From contig NZ_KB933398.1 of assembly GCF_000392615.1 (NCBI RefSeq), positions 20,707 through 84,706 of the forward strand: 64,000 bases of DNA, in the 5' to 3' direction. This DNA is from Lysinibacillus sphaericus OT4b.31 (GTDB lineage: Bacteria > Bacillota > Bacilli > Bacillales_A > Planococcaceae). A model generated the notes under the pieces. That model was not told the origin of the DNA and did not search any database. It worked only from the letters and a program-made list of their open reading frames with translations. The translations under genes were made by a program, and so were the position numbers. Of this stretch, positions 30,290 to 39,964 are shown one piece after another. Positions within the stretch are counted from its first letter, which is position 1, and every line of letters begins with the position of its first letter.

Positions 30290-30877
30290 ATGAGTACAGT
30301 CTTAAGTGTAAAAAAACGCGAAGCTGGGCATCGTTCGACATTAACCCAACTTAGAAAAGGGGGAGCCATACCAGCGGTGATTTACGGCTACAAATTAGTT
30401 TCAACCCCGATTTCTATTTCTGCGAAAGAATTTAAAAAGTACGTTCAAAAAAATGGACGTAATGGCGTTTTTCCGATGGAGTTAGATGGGACAAGAGTAA
30501 ATGTTGTCGTATCTGAAATGCAACAATGTAGTTTGAAGGATGAAGTAAATCACATTGATTTTTTAGCCATTAATATGTCTGAAGAATTAGAGATTGATGC
30601 AGCCATAACGCTTGTTGGTGAGTCTGTTGGTGTAAGTGAAGGTGGCATATTAATGCAGCCAAACTTGGAAATAAAAATAAAAGTGAAACCGAATGAAATC
30701 CCAGAAACAGTTGAGGTTGATATTACTAAACTTGCAATCGGAGATTCTATTACGGTAGCAGATATTCGTAACCAGGTAAATTTTGATATTATAAGTGAAG
30801 ATGATTATATATTGGTAACCGTCATGGCACCAGTTGCCTCTGTAGCGGAAGAAGACATAGTAAATAGCGATGAATAA
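30290..30877 (+). CDS. ctc: 50S ribosomal protein L25 / general stress protein Ctc
   Basis: 195 residues with an N-terminal L25 5S-rRNA-binding domain (to about 90) and the C-terminal TL5-type beta domain, as in Bacillus Ctc. Core segments are KKREAGHRSTLTQLRKGGAIPAV (two parts) and VNHIDFLAIN. ATG 30290 follows GGAAGGGGAAGG; an upstream start at 30269 lies within that site. It sits between prs and pth as in B. subtilis. Confidence 0.93.
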   Translation: MSTVLSVKKREAGHRSTLTQLRKGGAIPAVIYGYKLVSTPISISAKEFKKYVQKNGRNGVFPMELDGTRVNVVVSEMQQCSLKDEVNHIDFLAINMSEELEIDAAITLVGESVGVSEGGILMQPNLEIKIKVKPNEIPETVEVDITKLAIGDSITVADIRNQVNFDIISEDDYILVTVMAPVASVAEEDIVNSDE

Positions 30878-30900
30878 CTATTAAAAGTATGCTTAAAGGG

Positions 30901-30945
30901 AATGCTATCAAGAAGGTCGTGAGTGACTATCTTGATAGCATTTTT
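30901..30945 (+). terminator. Terminator after ctc
   Basis: AATGCTATCAAG (30901-30912) pairs with CTTGATAGCATT (30931-30942), followed by a T run. Confidence 0.88.
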
Positions 30946-31042
30946 GTCGTAAAAAAGTATAATTATCGAATTTGGAAATAATAAGGATTAATATATATGG
31001 ATATAAAATGAGAATGAATGAAGTTGTTTTTATTAGCGTAAC

Positions 31043-31078
31043 TTTCGTTACATTTCTTCATGAAGAAATGTAACGAAA
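31043..31078. repeat. 36-bp perfect palindrome between ctc and pth
   Basis: The half-site TTTCGTTACATTTCTTCA is followed directly by its reverse complement, with no spacer. It lies about 60 bp before the pth start and 100 bp after the ctc terminator. A TAAAAT near 31100 may be the pth -10. Confidence 0.75.
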
Positions 31079-31138
31079 TGTTTTCTTAGAGCTCAATATG
31101 GTAAAATAATGACTATTAGATTGAAAAGAGAGGTACTT

Positions 31139-31699
31139 ATGAAAATTATCGTTGGTTTAGGGAATCCAGGTAAACCTTATGAGCATACAAGACATAATAT
31201 TGGTTTTGATGTGATCGATGCATTAGCGCAAAAGTGGGATGCACCTTTAACAAATTCAAAATTTAATGGTATGTATACTACCGTACATCGTCCAGAGGGA
31301 AAGGTTCTACTTGTTAAGCCTTTAACATATATGAATTTATCGGGAGAATGTGTTGGCCCACTCATGGATTATTTTGATATGAATGTAGAAGATTTAATTG
31401 TTATTTATGATGATTTAGATTTAGAAACAGGAAAGCTACGTTTACGCCAAAAAGGTAGTGCAGGTGGGCATAATGGAATTAAGTCATTAATTCAGCATTT
31501 AGGCACACAAGAATTTAATCGTATACGGATTGGTGTTAATCGTCCTCCAACAGGCATGAAGGTAGCGGATTATGTGCTTTCAAAATTTGCTAAAGAAGAG
31601 GAAGGCGTCATTGGGGAGGCGATAGACAAGAGTGTAAATGCCATAGAGGCATCACTCTCAAAACCGTTTCTCGATGTGATGAACCACTTTAACAGCTAA
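31139..31699 (+). CDS. pth: Peptidyl-tRNA hydrolase
   Basis: 186 residues (spoVC in B. subtilis). It frees tRNA from prematurely released peptidyl-tRNA. Active-site segments are [20 protein letters not shown] with the catalytic His, TYMNLSGE and the [23 protein letters not shown] stretch (two parts). ATG 31139 follows AAGAGAGG; the ATG at 31109 is not needed. Confidence 0.97.
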   Translation: MKIIVGLGNPGKPYEHTRHNIGFDVIDALAQKWDAPLTNSKFNGMYTTVHRPEGKVLLVKPLTYMNLSGECVGPLMDYFDMNVEDLIVIYDDLDLETGKLRLRQKGSAGGHNGIKSLIQHLGTQEFNRIRIGVNRPPTGMKVADYVLSKFAKEEEGVIGEAIDKSVNAIEASLSKPFLDVMNHFNS

Positions 31700-31929
31700 G
31701 AGTGCTCTAAATCAACTAACTTTAGTTAAACTCCCTATGGATGTCACAGATGTCTTACAGGCGAAGATGAAATGATAGGCATGGATTTATAAATTTTTAA
31801 ATCGAATGGTCTTAGCACAATGCTGATGTAATTGTATGTATACCAATAGCGTAATGGATAGTGCATAATCTTTTTCGGTAATGTCTATACTTTAAGTAGT
31901 AAGTTGCTTAAAGGGAGGATGATTTGGAG

Positions 31930-32157
31930 ATGTCTGTTCGCTATCGATGTCGGCATTGTGAAGTAGAAATAGGGACACTACCATTTGATGCAGATGATAC
32001 AATTCGGAAGTTGCATATTTTCGAGATGGGTGAGGCGGATGATTATGTTGAAAAGGATCAGCATGGCCAAACAACTGTGCACTGCATATGTGAGCAATGT
32101 GAGGATTCGCTTAAACAATATCCAGATTATCATGCACTCAATAAATGGATACAATAA
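31930..32157 (+). CDS. fin: Anti-sigma-F factor Fin (YabK)
   Basis: 75 residues, with a zinc-ribbon-like Cys pattern: C7 and C10 in YRCRHC, C52, C54 and C57 in HCICEQC. Fin helps the forespore switch from sigma-F to sigma-G by competing for core RNA polymerase. The pth-fin-mfd order is conserved with B. subtilis. ATG 31930 gives the family-like start MSVRYRCRHC; TTG 31924 is an alternative, since GGGAGG is 5 nt from TTG and 11 nt from ATG. Confidence 0.85.
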   Translation: MSVRYRCRHCEVEIGTLPFDADDTIRKLHIFEMGEADDYVEKDQHGQTTVHCICEQCEDSLKQYPDYHALNKWIQ

Positions 32158-32167
32158 CTAGGAACAT

Positions 32168-32203
32168 GCTTTGGCGCACAATGTGTGCGTTCAAAGCTTT
32201 TTC
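32168..32203 (+). terminator. Terminator after fin
   Basis: GCTTTG (32168-32173) pairs with CAAAGC (32192-32197), with an inner GCGCAC/GTGTGC pairing, followed by five T. Confidence 0.82.
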
Positions 32204-32451
32204 CGTTTTTAACTTTAGTTAGTAGAAGTCTGCCTGTTGAGACGATGTGAATTGTGCCACATGCAGTTCTATATCTGATGCGTCGACAACTATACGATGA
32301 AGTTTAGCGGCAGATGTTTTTTCAGAAGAAAAGCAAGCGATAACTACAATAGCGCTGATGCGTGATTGGATAATTAAACAATTAAAAATGCGTATAATCA
32401 TACTAGATTAATAGTATAGGGCGAATATAAATAAATAGAATTTTTGCGCTG
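32204..32451 (+). other. Intergenic stretch upstream of mfd, no recognised feature
   Basis: No ORF with a ribosome-binding site, no hairpin followed by a T run, and no clear promoter hexamers are seen. An mfd promoter must lie here or transcription must enter from upstream. Confidence 0.5.
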
Positions 32452-32467
32452 AAAGGAGCTTTTGACT

Positions 32468-35400
32468 GTGAAAGTTTTACGAAAGCTTGTGTCGCAGGAC
32501 AAACACATTACATCATTTATACAGGAAATTCAGAGCGGGCTTACGGCATCGCAGCTAATTACAGGGTTAACAGGGAGCGCACGTCCAGTGTTGATCGATG
32601 CGTTGTTTGAATATGTACAAAAACCAATTTATATTGTGTCACCCAATTTATTGCAGGCGCAAAAGATGGTTGACGAACTTGTTGGCTTGTTGGGTGAGGA
32701 ACGTGTGCATTATTACCCGGCTGATGAATTTATTGCTGCAGATTTATCGGTTGCATCGCCAGAACTGCGTGCTGAGCGTATAGCAACGTTAGATAGTTTA
32801 GCGAGGGGCGAGAAAGGTGTTTATATCATCCCTGTAGCGGGCTTACGTAAAATGATGCCACCCAAGGAGCATTGGCTAAGATATTATTTACAGACAGCTG
32901 TTGGCGAGGAAATTCACATTGAGGAATGGCTACAAACACTAGTGGCGATGGGTTATGTGCGCAATTCAATGGTGACGACACCAGGTGAATTTGCATTGCG
33001 TGGAGGAATCTTAGATATTTATCCACCATATTTAGAAGCACCTATTCGAATTGAGCTATTTGATACGGAAGTAGACTCAATTCGTACATTCTCTGCGGAC
33101 GATCAGCGTTCCATCGATAAATTGCAAAAGGTTCGTATTCTACCAGCGTCAGAGGTAATTTTGACAAAGGAAGAAAGAGTGACATTAGCAAGTCGCTTAG
33201 AAGCAGCATTAGCTATTAGCTTAAAAAAGGTGAAAAAACAGGAGACAAAAGAACTTCTTTATCAACACATACAATACGATATTGAATTGCTACAACAAGG
33301 AAATCTACCGGATTATGTGAACAAATATGGTTCTCTTTTATATGAGAAAACAACATACTTAGGTGATTATTTTGCACAGGATGGCATCGTGTTATTTGAT
33401 GAACTTGGACGCATTCAGGAAGTTATGGATGCGTGGGAGCGAGAAGAGGACGAGTGGTTTTTATCGCTGATTGAAGAAGGAAAGATGGTGCATGATGTAA
33501 AGCCAGCCTTCTCTTTAAAGGAAATTTTAGCGATGCTTTCACAGCAGAAACTATTTTTATCATTATTTTCACGTACATTTGCGGGCGTATCATTTAATAA
33601 AGCGACTAACTTTTCTTGTAAACCGATGCAGCAATTCCATGGGCAGATGGCGTTGTTGCAAAGTGAAATTGAACGGTGGATGATGGGCAAATTTACTGTG
33701 CTGATAGTCGCTAGAGATAAGGATCGTGCTAAACGTGTGCAGCAGGTGCTAGAAGAATACGATATCCATGCAACAAATGGGGAACCCAATGAGCCGGGGA
33801 TTTATATTGCTGATGGTGTTTTGTCGAGTGGTTTTGAATTACCGCTACAGCGTTTGGCGATTGTAACCGAGGATGAATTATTTAAACAACAGGCAAAGAA
33901 AAAAACGCGTGCTCAAAAAATGACCAACGCAGAACGTATTAAAAGCTATACAGAAATTAAACCTGGCGATTATGTCGTACATGTACATCATGGTATAGGG
34001 AAATATATTGGTGTGGAGACACTAGAGGTAAACGGTACGCATAAGGATTACTTGCATATTCGTTACCGCGCTGACGATAAATTATATGTACCTGTAGAGC
34101 AAATTGATCTAATCCAAAAATATGTGGCATCTGAAGACCGTGAACCGAAGCTACATAAATTAGGTGGTGCAGAGTGGAAAAAGGCTAAAGCAAAGGTTTC
34201 CTCTGCCGTTCAAGATATTGCTGATGATTTAATTAAGCTGTACGCTAAGCGTGAAGCGGAAAAAGGACATGCTTTTGCGCTTGATAATGACGATCAGCGT
34301 AATTTTGAAGCATCGTTCCCTTATGAAGAAACAGAGGATCAGCTACGTTCAATTGTTGAAGTGAAACGCGATATGGAGCGCGAACGACCGATGGATCGAC
34401 TTGTATGTGGAGACGTTGGGTATGGTAAAACAGAAGTAGCAATCCGTGCAGCATTTAAAGCCATTCAAGACGGCAAGCAGGCTGCCTTCCTTGTACCGAC
34501 AACTATTCTGGCTCAACAACATTATGAAACCATTCGAGAACGATTCCAAGACTTTGCCATCAATGTAGGATTATTATCTCGTTTCCGTACGAAAAAAGAG
34601 CAAACAGCAACGCTAAAGGGGTTAAAAGAAGGGCAAGTCGATATTGTCATTGGGACGCATCGAATTTTATCGAAGGATTTGACGTTCCAAGACCTCGGTC
34701 TACTTATTGTGGATGAGGAGCAGCGTTTTGGTGTTACACATAAAGAAAAAATTAAGCAGTTGAAAACCAATGTGGATGTTTTAACGTTAACGGCAACGCC
34801 AATACCAAGAACACTGCACATGTCCATGGTTGGTGTACGTGATTTATCGGTTATTGAAACACCACCTGCAAATCGTTTCCCAGTACAAACATATGTCATG
34901 GAGCATAGTGGTGCATTAGTTCGTGAAGCAATTGAACGAGAAATGGCACGTGGTGGCCAAGTATTCTACTTGTACAATCGAGTGGAGGATATGGCTCGTA
35001 AGGTCGATGAGATTCAAGTGCTTGTCCCTGAGGCACGTATCGGACATGCACATGGAAAAATGACTGAATCGGAATTAGAATCTGTGATTTTAGCCTTTTT
35101 AGAGGGTGACTACGATGTGCTTGTTACGACAACGATTATTGAAACCGGTGTTGATATACCTAATGTGAATACGCTTATTGTGCACGATGCTGATCGGATG
35201 GGTTTAGCACAGCTCTATCAATTGCGTGGTCGCGTTGGGCGTTCGAATCGTGTGGCCTATGCGTATTTTATGTATCAGCGTGATAAGGTACTAACAGATG
35301 TGGCTGAGCAACGGTTGCAGGCCATTAAAGAATTCACGGAGCTAGGGTCAGGTTTTAAGATTGCGATGCGCGATTTATCAATTCGTGGTGCTGGAAACTT

Positions 35401-35980
35401 GCTTGGCGCACAGCAGCATGGCTTTATTGATTCAGTCGGTTTCGACTTGTATTCACAAATGCTTGAAGAGGCCATCGCAGAACGCCAGACAGGTGTGAAA
35501 AAAGAGGATAAGCCTGAGATAGAAATTTTACTTACTGTCGATGCCTATATACCGGATGCCTATATACCAGACGGCTATCAAAAAATTCAGATGTATAAGC
35601 GCATTAAGGCAATGGATCAAATCGAGGATTACGGAGAGATCATAGAGGAGCTAGAGGATCGCTTTGGAGATTTGCCGGTTGAAACAGAGCGTTTACTGCG
35701 TATTGCTCGTATGAAGGTTTGGGGCTTAGGGGCAGGCGTAATATCCGTTAAGGAAAAACAAAAGGTTATCTCAATTCTATTTTCTCAAGAAGGTACAGCA
35801 AAGGTCGATGGTAGCAAAATTGTTACAGAGTCAATGAAATTTGAGCGAGCTGTTGGTTTTGGCATGGACGGCATGCAATTGATTTTAACGATTGATGAAC
35901 GTAAGTGCGGAAAATACCAATCCTTTGATATTTTAGAAGGAATGATGCAGATTATTGACGGAGCAAAAAAAGAACAGTGA
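32468..35980 (+). CDS. mfd: Transcription-repair coupling factor Mfd
   Basis: 1170 residues. Mfd displaces stalled RNA polymerase and recruits UvrA. From the N-terminus: UvrB-homology module (about 1-350), RNA-polymerase interaction domain (about 490-570, ending VPVEQIDLIQKYV), RecG-like translocase with Walker A CGDVGYGKTE near 648 and DEEQRFG near 751, and a C-terminal TRCF regulatory domain. GTG 32468 is preferred (9 nt after AAAGGAG) over TTG 32462 (3 nt). Confidence 0.96.
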   Translation: MKVLRKLVSQDKHITSFIQEIQSGLTASQLITGLTGSARPVLIDALFEYVQKPIYIVSPNLLQAQKMVDELVGLLGEERVHYYPADEFIAADLSVASPELRAERIATLDSLARGEKGVYIIPVAGLRKMMPPKEHWLRYYLQTAVGEEIHIEEWLQTLVAMGYVRNSMVTTPGEFALRGGILDIYPPYLEAPIRIELFDTEVDSIRTFSADDQRSIDKLQKVRILPASEVILTKEERVTLASRLEAALAISLKKVKKQETKELLYQHIQYDIELLQQGNLPDYVNKYGSLLYEKTTYLGDYFAQDGIVLFDELGRIQEVMDAWEREEDEWFLSLIEEGKMVHDVKPAFSLKEILAMLSQQKLFLSLFSRTFAGVSFNKATNFSCKPMQQFHGQMALLQSEIERWMMGKFTVLIVARDKDRAKRVQQVLEEYDIHATNGEPNEPGIYIADGVLSSGFELPLQRLAIVTEDELFKQQAKKKTRAQKMTNAERIKSYTEIKPGDYVVHVHHGIGKYIGVETLEVNGTHKDYLHIRYRADDKLYVPVEQIDLIQKYVASEDREPKLHKLGGAEWKKAKAKVSSAVQDIADDLIKLYAKREAEKGHAFALDNDDQRNFEASFPYEETEDQLRSIVEVKRDMERERPMDRLVCGDVGYGKTEVAIRAAFKAIQDGKQAAFLVPTTILAQQHYETIRERFQDFAINVGLLSRFRTKKEQTATLKGLKEGQVDIVIGTHRILSKDLTFQDLGLLIVDEEQRFGVTHKEKIKQLKTNVDVLTLTATPIPRTLHMSMVGVRDLSVIETPPANRFPVQTYVMEHSGALVREAIEREMARGGQVFYLYNRVEDMARKVDEIQVLVPEARIGHAHGKMTESELESVILAFLEGDYDVLVTTTIIETGVDIPNVNTLIVHDADRMGLAQLYQLRGRVGRSNRVAYAYFMYQRDKVLTDVAEQRLQAIKEFTELGSGFKIAMRDLSIRGAGNLLGAQQHGFIDSVGFDLYSQMLEEAIAERQTGVKKEDKPEIEILLTVDAYIPDAYIPDGYQKIQMYKRIKAMDQIEDYGEIIEELEDRFGDLPVETERLLRIARMKVWGLGAGVISVKEKQKVISILFSQEGTAKVDGSKIVTESMKFERAVGFGMDGMQLILTIDERKCGKYQSFDILEGMMQIIDGAKKEQ

Positions 35981-35982
35981 AC

Positions 35983-36028
35983 AAAGGCTAAACATTATCT
36001 TGGGTGATAATGTTTAGCCTTTTGTTTT
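35983..36028 (+). terminator. Terminator after mfd
   Basis: A 16-bp stem, AAGGCTAAACATTATC with GATAATGTTTAGCCTT, around TTGGGT, followed by TTGTTTTT. Confidence 0.88.
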
Positions 36029-36101
36029 TACTTATTCATTTTCCATTTATAACTGGTTTGAAAAATATTGTTGGTTTTGACATCCTTTTTCTTCAGTTTT
36101 T

Positions 36102-36131
36102 GCATAGATTGTTTATTTAAAATCCATACTA
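36102..36131 (+). promoter_or_regulatory. Sigma-G promoter of spoVT
   Basis: -35 GCATA (36102-36106), 18-bp spacer, -10 CATACTA (36125-36131). Both elements and the spacing fit the sigma-G consensus. spoVT is a sigma-G gene in B. subtilis. Confidence 0.82.
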
Positions 36132-36174
36132 TTGTTGAATACAAATTTGATTGTAGCGAAAGCGAGGCATTTAG

Positions 36175-36708
36175 ATGAAAGCAACAGGGATTGTTCGTCG
36201 TATTGATGATTTAGGGCGTGTGGTTATTCCGAAAGAAATTCGTAGGACGCTACGTATTCGTGAGGGTGACCCGTTGGAAATTTACACGGACCGTGAAGGA
36301 GAAGTCATTTTAAAAAAATATTCTCCAATTAATGATCTAGGGGAATTTGCGAGAGAATATGTAGAAACTTTATATGAAACACTAGGCACTCCAGCATTTG
36401 TAACGGACCGAGATGAAGTGATTGCAGTTTCGGGTATCGGTAAGAAAGAGTATATTAATCGTCGTATTACATCCTTCGCGGAAGGTTTTATGGAAGAACG
36501 CTCTACAAAGATTGAAAAAATGGAAACAACAATTGAAATTGTGCCTGGACAATATGAGCAGGTAAAATCTTATTGTGCAACGCCAATAATGGTCAATGGC
36601 GATCCGATTGGCTGTATTATTGTTCTCTCCAAAGTGCATTTTGTCGGTGAAGTAGAAGTAAAAGTTGTTGAAACAGCTGCAAATTTCTTAGCTAAGCAAA
36701 TGGAATAA
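36175..36708 (+). CDS. spoVT: Stage V sporulation protein T
   Basis: 177 residues, an AbrB-type DNA-binding domain (1-50, MKATGIVRRIDDLGRVVIPK) joined to a GAF-like C-terminal domain. SpoVT adjusts sigma-G dependent genes in the forespore. It is a paralogue of AbrB encoded at 17.1 kb, identical in much of the swapped-hairpin segment. A sigma-G promoter precedes it. Confidence 0.97.
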   Translation: MKATGIVRRIDDLGRVVIPKEIRRTLRIREGDPLEIYTDREGEVILKKYSPINDLGEFAREYVETLYETLGTPAFVTDRDEVIAVSGIGKKEYINRRITSFAEGFMEERSTKIEKMETTIEIVPGQYEQVKSYCATPIMVNGDPIGCIIVLSKVHFVGEVEVKVVETAANFLAKQME

Positions 36709-36721
36709 TTAATGAATACTT

Positions 36722-36766
36722 AAAGTTATTGTGATACCTTCTAGGCGAAACAATAACTTTTTTTTG
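36722..36766 (+). terminator. Terminator after spoVT
   Basis: AAAGTTATTG (36722-36731) pairs with CAATAACTTT (36751-36760), followed by T run. Confidence 0.85.
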
Positions 36767-36827
36767 TGTACATAGTTGTAAGCTATAGTAATGGAGAAGT
36801 AAACGGGCGCGTCAAACTTTTGAATTA

Positions 36828-36836
36828 TGCTATACT
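36828..36836 (+). promoter_or_regulatory. Extended -10 promoter of yabM
   Basis: TGC followed by TATACT (36831-36836); -35 not convincing. The yabM start lies 35 bp downstream. Confidence 0.5.
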
Positions 36837-36870
36837 ATTGGCATTGTTAAAGAAGGAAAGAGGATAGTTT

Positions 36871-38490
36871 ATGTCGGAACGTTTTGGCATGAAAAGTTAC
36901 ATGAAGGGTGCTGCTTTATTAACGATTGCGGCTCTTATTGTAAAAGTACTAAGTGCCATTTATCGTGTACCTTTTCAAAATATTGTTGGCGATGAAGGTT
37001 TCTATATTTACCAACAGGTATATCCGGTTATTTCTATTTTTGTTGTTTGGACATCGAGTGGTTTCGCGGTAGCCATTTCTAAGATGCTTGCAGATAATGA
37101 TTGTATAATAGACCCCATAGAAAGAACACAGAAAAGAAGCGGCATTATGCATATAGTGTTTCGTTATTTAACGTTGCTATCGTTCGTATTTTTTTCAGTA
37201 TTATTTGTTGGTGCGGACATGCTAGCGGATTTGATGGGTGATGCTAAGCTTGCACCATTACTACGTACAGGTTCCTTTATAGTGTTTGTCATGCCGGCCT
37301 TGGCTATTTTAAAAGGTGGCTTTCAATCAAGAGGTATTATGGAGCCGATTGCTTATGCACAAGTACTAGAGCAAACCGTAAGAGTATGTGTAATTTTGGC
37401 AGGTACCTTTATTGTGATGACAACGACAAAGTCATTATACGGTGCCGGACAAATGGCGATAACAGGTACGGTCATTGGTGAATTTTTTGGCTTCTTACTA
37501 CTTGCGTTTATCTTTAAAAAACGCTTCGGACCATCTGTAGGTAAGCAACGACAACGACTAGCAAGCCTACCTGTTTTGAAAGAAGTCACTCTACTAAGCT
37601 TAAGTGTAAGCATGAGCAGTCTGTTATTACTTGGCTATCAGCTAGTAGATTCTTTTACCATCTATTCACTACTAATTGATAGTGGGATGGATCAGACCGT
37701 AGCAAAGGAAACGAAGGGTATATATGATCGTGGACAACCATTAGTACAGTTAGGTATTGTCATTGCTTCTTCGCTATCGCTGGCCATTGTCCCGCTTGTT
37801 GCCCATATGTCCAAAAAGAGGGAAGGGCGGAGTGCCATCCCGTTTATTCAACTAACCTATAAATCGTCTGTATTATTTGGTTGGGCGGCATCACTAGGCT
37901 TACTATTAGTAATGCCTTATATTAACGCGATGCTCTTTAAAACAGATACACTGTCAGATGTACTTATGTTATACGTGCTACAAATTGTACCTTTGTCAAT
38001 TATTTTAACGTTTACTGCAATTTTGCAAGGCTACGGCAAATTAAAAAAGCCAGCGCTCTTTTTATTTGCAGGCTTCATCATGAAAATATTGTTGAATGTG
38101 CTGACTATTGGTTCGCTTGGCGTGTTAGGTGCAGCCATAGCTAATAATGTAGGGTTGTTATTCTCGGCGCTAGCCCTTGTTTTCTATTTAAAGAAAATAA
38201 CAGGTATAGCATTAGCGCCTGCCGATTTTTATAAAAAGGTCAGTGTGGCATCACTAAGTATGACTGTGGTTGTAGTCCTCTGGTTACAAATTGTGCCCAC
38301 ATTTTTGAGCCGTTTTTTCTCGGCGCGTTTGGTTGCTATGGTAGCGGGTCTCAGCGCAGTTAGTATAGGTGCGTTTGTTATGATTACTATCATCGCAAAG
38401 CTTCGTGTCTTTGTGGAAAAAGAGTGGTATTTATTGCCTTTTGGTAGAAGGATGGCGGTATACCAACTATGGTTAAATCGAAAGAAGTAG
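36871..38490 (+). CDS. yabM: Polysaccharide biosynthesis/lipid flippase family protein (YabM, MATE/MOP superfamily)
   Basis: 539 residues with about 14 predicted membrane segments and a MurJ/SpoVB-like layout. The N-terminal KVLSAIYRVPFQNIVGDEGF is typical of the SpoVB/YabM/MurJ branch that moves lipid-linked cell-wall or polysaccharide precursors. In B. subtilis YabM is one of several SpoVB paralogues; the exact substrate is unknown. It lies between spoVT and yabN as in that species. Confidence 0.9.
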   Translation: MSERFGMKSYMKGAALLTIAALIVKVLSAIYRVPFQNIVGDEGFYIYQQVYPVISIFVVWTSSGFAVAISKMLADNDCIIDPIERTQKRSGIMHIVFRYLTLLSFVFFSVLFVGADMLADLMGDAKLAPLLRTGSFIVFVMPALAILKGGFQSRGIMEPIAYAQVLEQTVRVCVILAGTFIVMTTTKSLYGAGQMAITGTVIGEFFGFLLLAFIFKKRFGPSVGKQRQRLASLPVLKEVTLLSLSVSMSSLLLLGYQLVDSFTIYSLLIDSGMDQTVAKETKGIYDRGQPLVQLGIVIASSLSLAIVPLVAHMSKKREGRSAIPFIQLTYKSSVLFGWAASLGLLLVMPYINAMLFKTDTLSDVLMLYVLQIVPLSIILTFTAILQGYGKLKKPALFLFAGFIMKILLNVLTIGSLGVLGAAIANNVGLLFSALALVFYLKKITGIALAPADFYKKVSVASLSMTVVVVLWLQIVPTFLSRFFSARLVAMVAGLSAVSIGAFVMITIIAKLRVFVEKEWYLLPFGRRMAVYQLWLNRKK

Positions 38491-38499
38491 GTGGATTTA

Positions 38500-39960
38500 T
38501 TGAATACATTAACAGTAATTGGCCTTGGGGCTGGTGATTTTGAGCAATTACAAATGGGTGTTTATAAAAAGTTGAAGTCTGCAAAACAATTATTTGTTCG
38601 TACTGTCGACCATCCAGTACTAGATGCGCTTTCAGCAGAAGGTTTGCACTTTGATAGCTTTGATGCGGTATATGAAAAGCATGGTACATTTCAGCCTGTA
38701 TATGAGGAAATTGCAGAGAAACTTATCAAAGCAGCGACAATTGGAGACGTAATGTATGCTGTTCCTGGACATCCACTTGTAGCAGAGCAAACGGTACAGT
38801 TTCTAATTGCTGCAGCAGATGAGCATAAAGTAAATTTAGTCATTGAGGGCGGCCAAAGTTTTTTAGATCCTATTTTTGGTGCTTTAAAAATAGATCCAAT
38901 TGAGGGCTTTCAGTTACTTGATGGCACCAGTTTTTCCATGAATGATATCAACATGCGTCAGCATATTTTAATTGCACAAGTATATGATACATTCAGTGCA
39001 TCTGAAGTGAAGCTTACATTGATGGAGAAGTATGATGACGAATTTCCCGTAACAGTTGTTACCGCAGCGGGTTCTTCGCAGGAGAAGTTAGTGACTGTAC
39101 CACTTTATGAGCTCGACCAAAGTGTTGAGGTGAATAATTTAACAACTGTCTATGTGCCACCTGTGAAATCGCAGGAGGACGCGTTGCGAGATTGGACAAC
39201 CTTCCGTGATATTATCTCAACATTACGTGGACCAAATGGCTGTCCTTGGGATCAAAAACAAACACATGAATCCCTAAAAAAATATTTACTTGAAGAAGCT
39301 CATGAATATTTGGCTGCTGTGGATGCAGCCGATGACTTTGCGATGATTGAAGAGCTTGGTGATGTTTTATTACAAGTATTCTTACATGCACAAATTGGAG
39401 AAGACCAGGGCTACTTCTCACTAGAGGACGTTTTGGCTTCGATAAGTGAAAAGATGATTCGTCGCCATCCACATGTCTTTGGCGATGTAACAGTAGAGGA
39501 TGCAGATGGTGTTGTCGCAAATTGGGAGGCTATTAAAGCTGAAGAAAAAGGAATTAGTGAAAAGCCATTGTTGGATGAGGAATATCGTGCGTCATCTGCC
39601 TTGCAAACGGCTTATAATTATCAAAAACGGGCAGCGAAGGTTGGCTTTGATTGGCCCGATGTGAACGGTGCTTGGGACAAGTTTGCTGAGGAATGGCAGG
39701 AATTTCGCAATGAGGTGACGAATGGTTCTAATGCAACGCGTCTCGATGAGTTTGGGGATGTATTGTTTACCCTTGTTAACTTAGCACGTTTCTATAAGCT
39801 ATCACCGGAGGAAGCCATGCTACATGCTAATGAGAAGTTTGCAAGACGCTTTGGCTATGTAGAGGAAAAAGTGAAAGCAAGTGGTAAGCTATTTACAGAA
39901 TATACTTTAGAACAGTTAGACGCTTTTTGGGATGAAGCGAAGCAGTTAGAAAAGGAGTAA
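38500..39960 (+). CDS. yabN: YabN: tetrapyrrole methylase-like domain fused to MazG pyrophosphohydrolase
   Basis: 486 residues. The N-terminal half (to about 220) is a tetrapyrrole-methylase fold (VIGLGAGDFEQL, AVPGHPLVAEQT), and the C-terminal half contains MazG NTP pyrophosphohydrolase repeats with LRGPNGCPWDQKQTHESLK and the EELGDVLLQVFLHAQ metal site. MazG cleans up aberrant nucleotides. TTG 38500 is chosen because AGGTGG lies 6 nt before it; GTG 38491 overlaps the site. Confidence 0.94.
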   Translation: MNTLTVIGLGAGDFEQLQMGVYKKLKSAKQLFVRTVDHPVLDALSAEGLHFDSFDAVYEKHGTFQPVYEEIAEKLIKAATIGDVMYAVPGHPLVAEQTVQFLIAAADEHKVNLVIEGGQSFLDPIFGALKIDPIEGFQLLDGTSFSMNDINMRQHILIAQVYDTFSASEVKLTLMEKYDDEFPVTVVTAAGSSQEKLVTVPLYELDQSVEVNNLTTVYVPPVKSQEDALRDWTTFRDIISTLRGPNGCPWDQKQTHESLKKYLLEEAHEYLAAVDAADDFAMIEELGDVLLQVFLHAQIGEDQGYFSLEDVLASISEKMIRRHPHVFGDVTVEDADGVVANWEAIKAEEKGISEKPLLDEEYRASSALQTAYNYQKRAAKVGFDWPDVNGAWDKFAEEWQEFRNEVTNGSNATRLDEFGDVLFTLVNLARFYKLSPEEAMLHANEKFARRFGYVEEKVKASGKLFTEYTLEQLDAFWDEAKQLEKE

Positions 39961-39964
39961 AAAA

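Noticed and set aside
35540..35575. 15-bp tandem duplication in mfd giving AYIPDAYIPDGY
   Set aside because: B. subtilis Mfd has a similar AYIPETYIQDG at this place, so the repeat is part of the normal protein and not a recent insertion.
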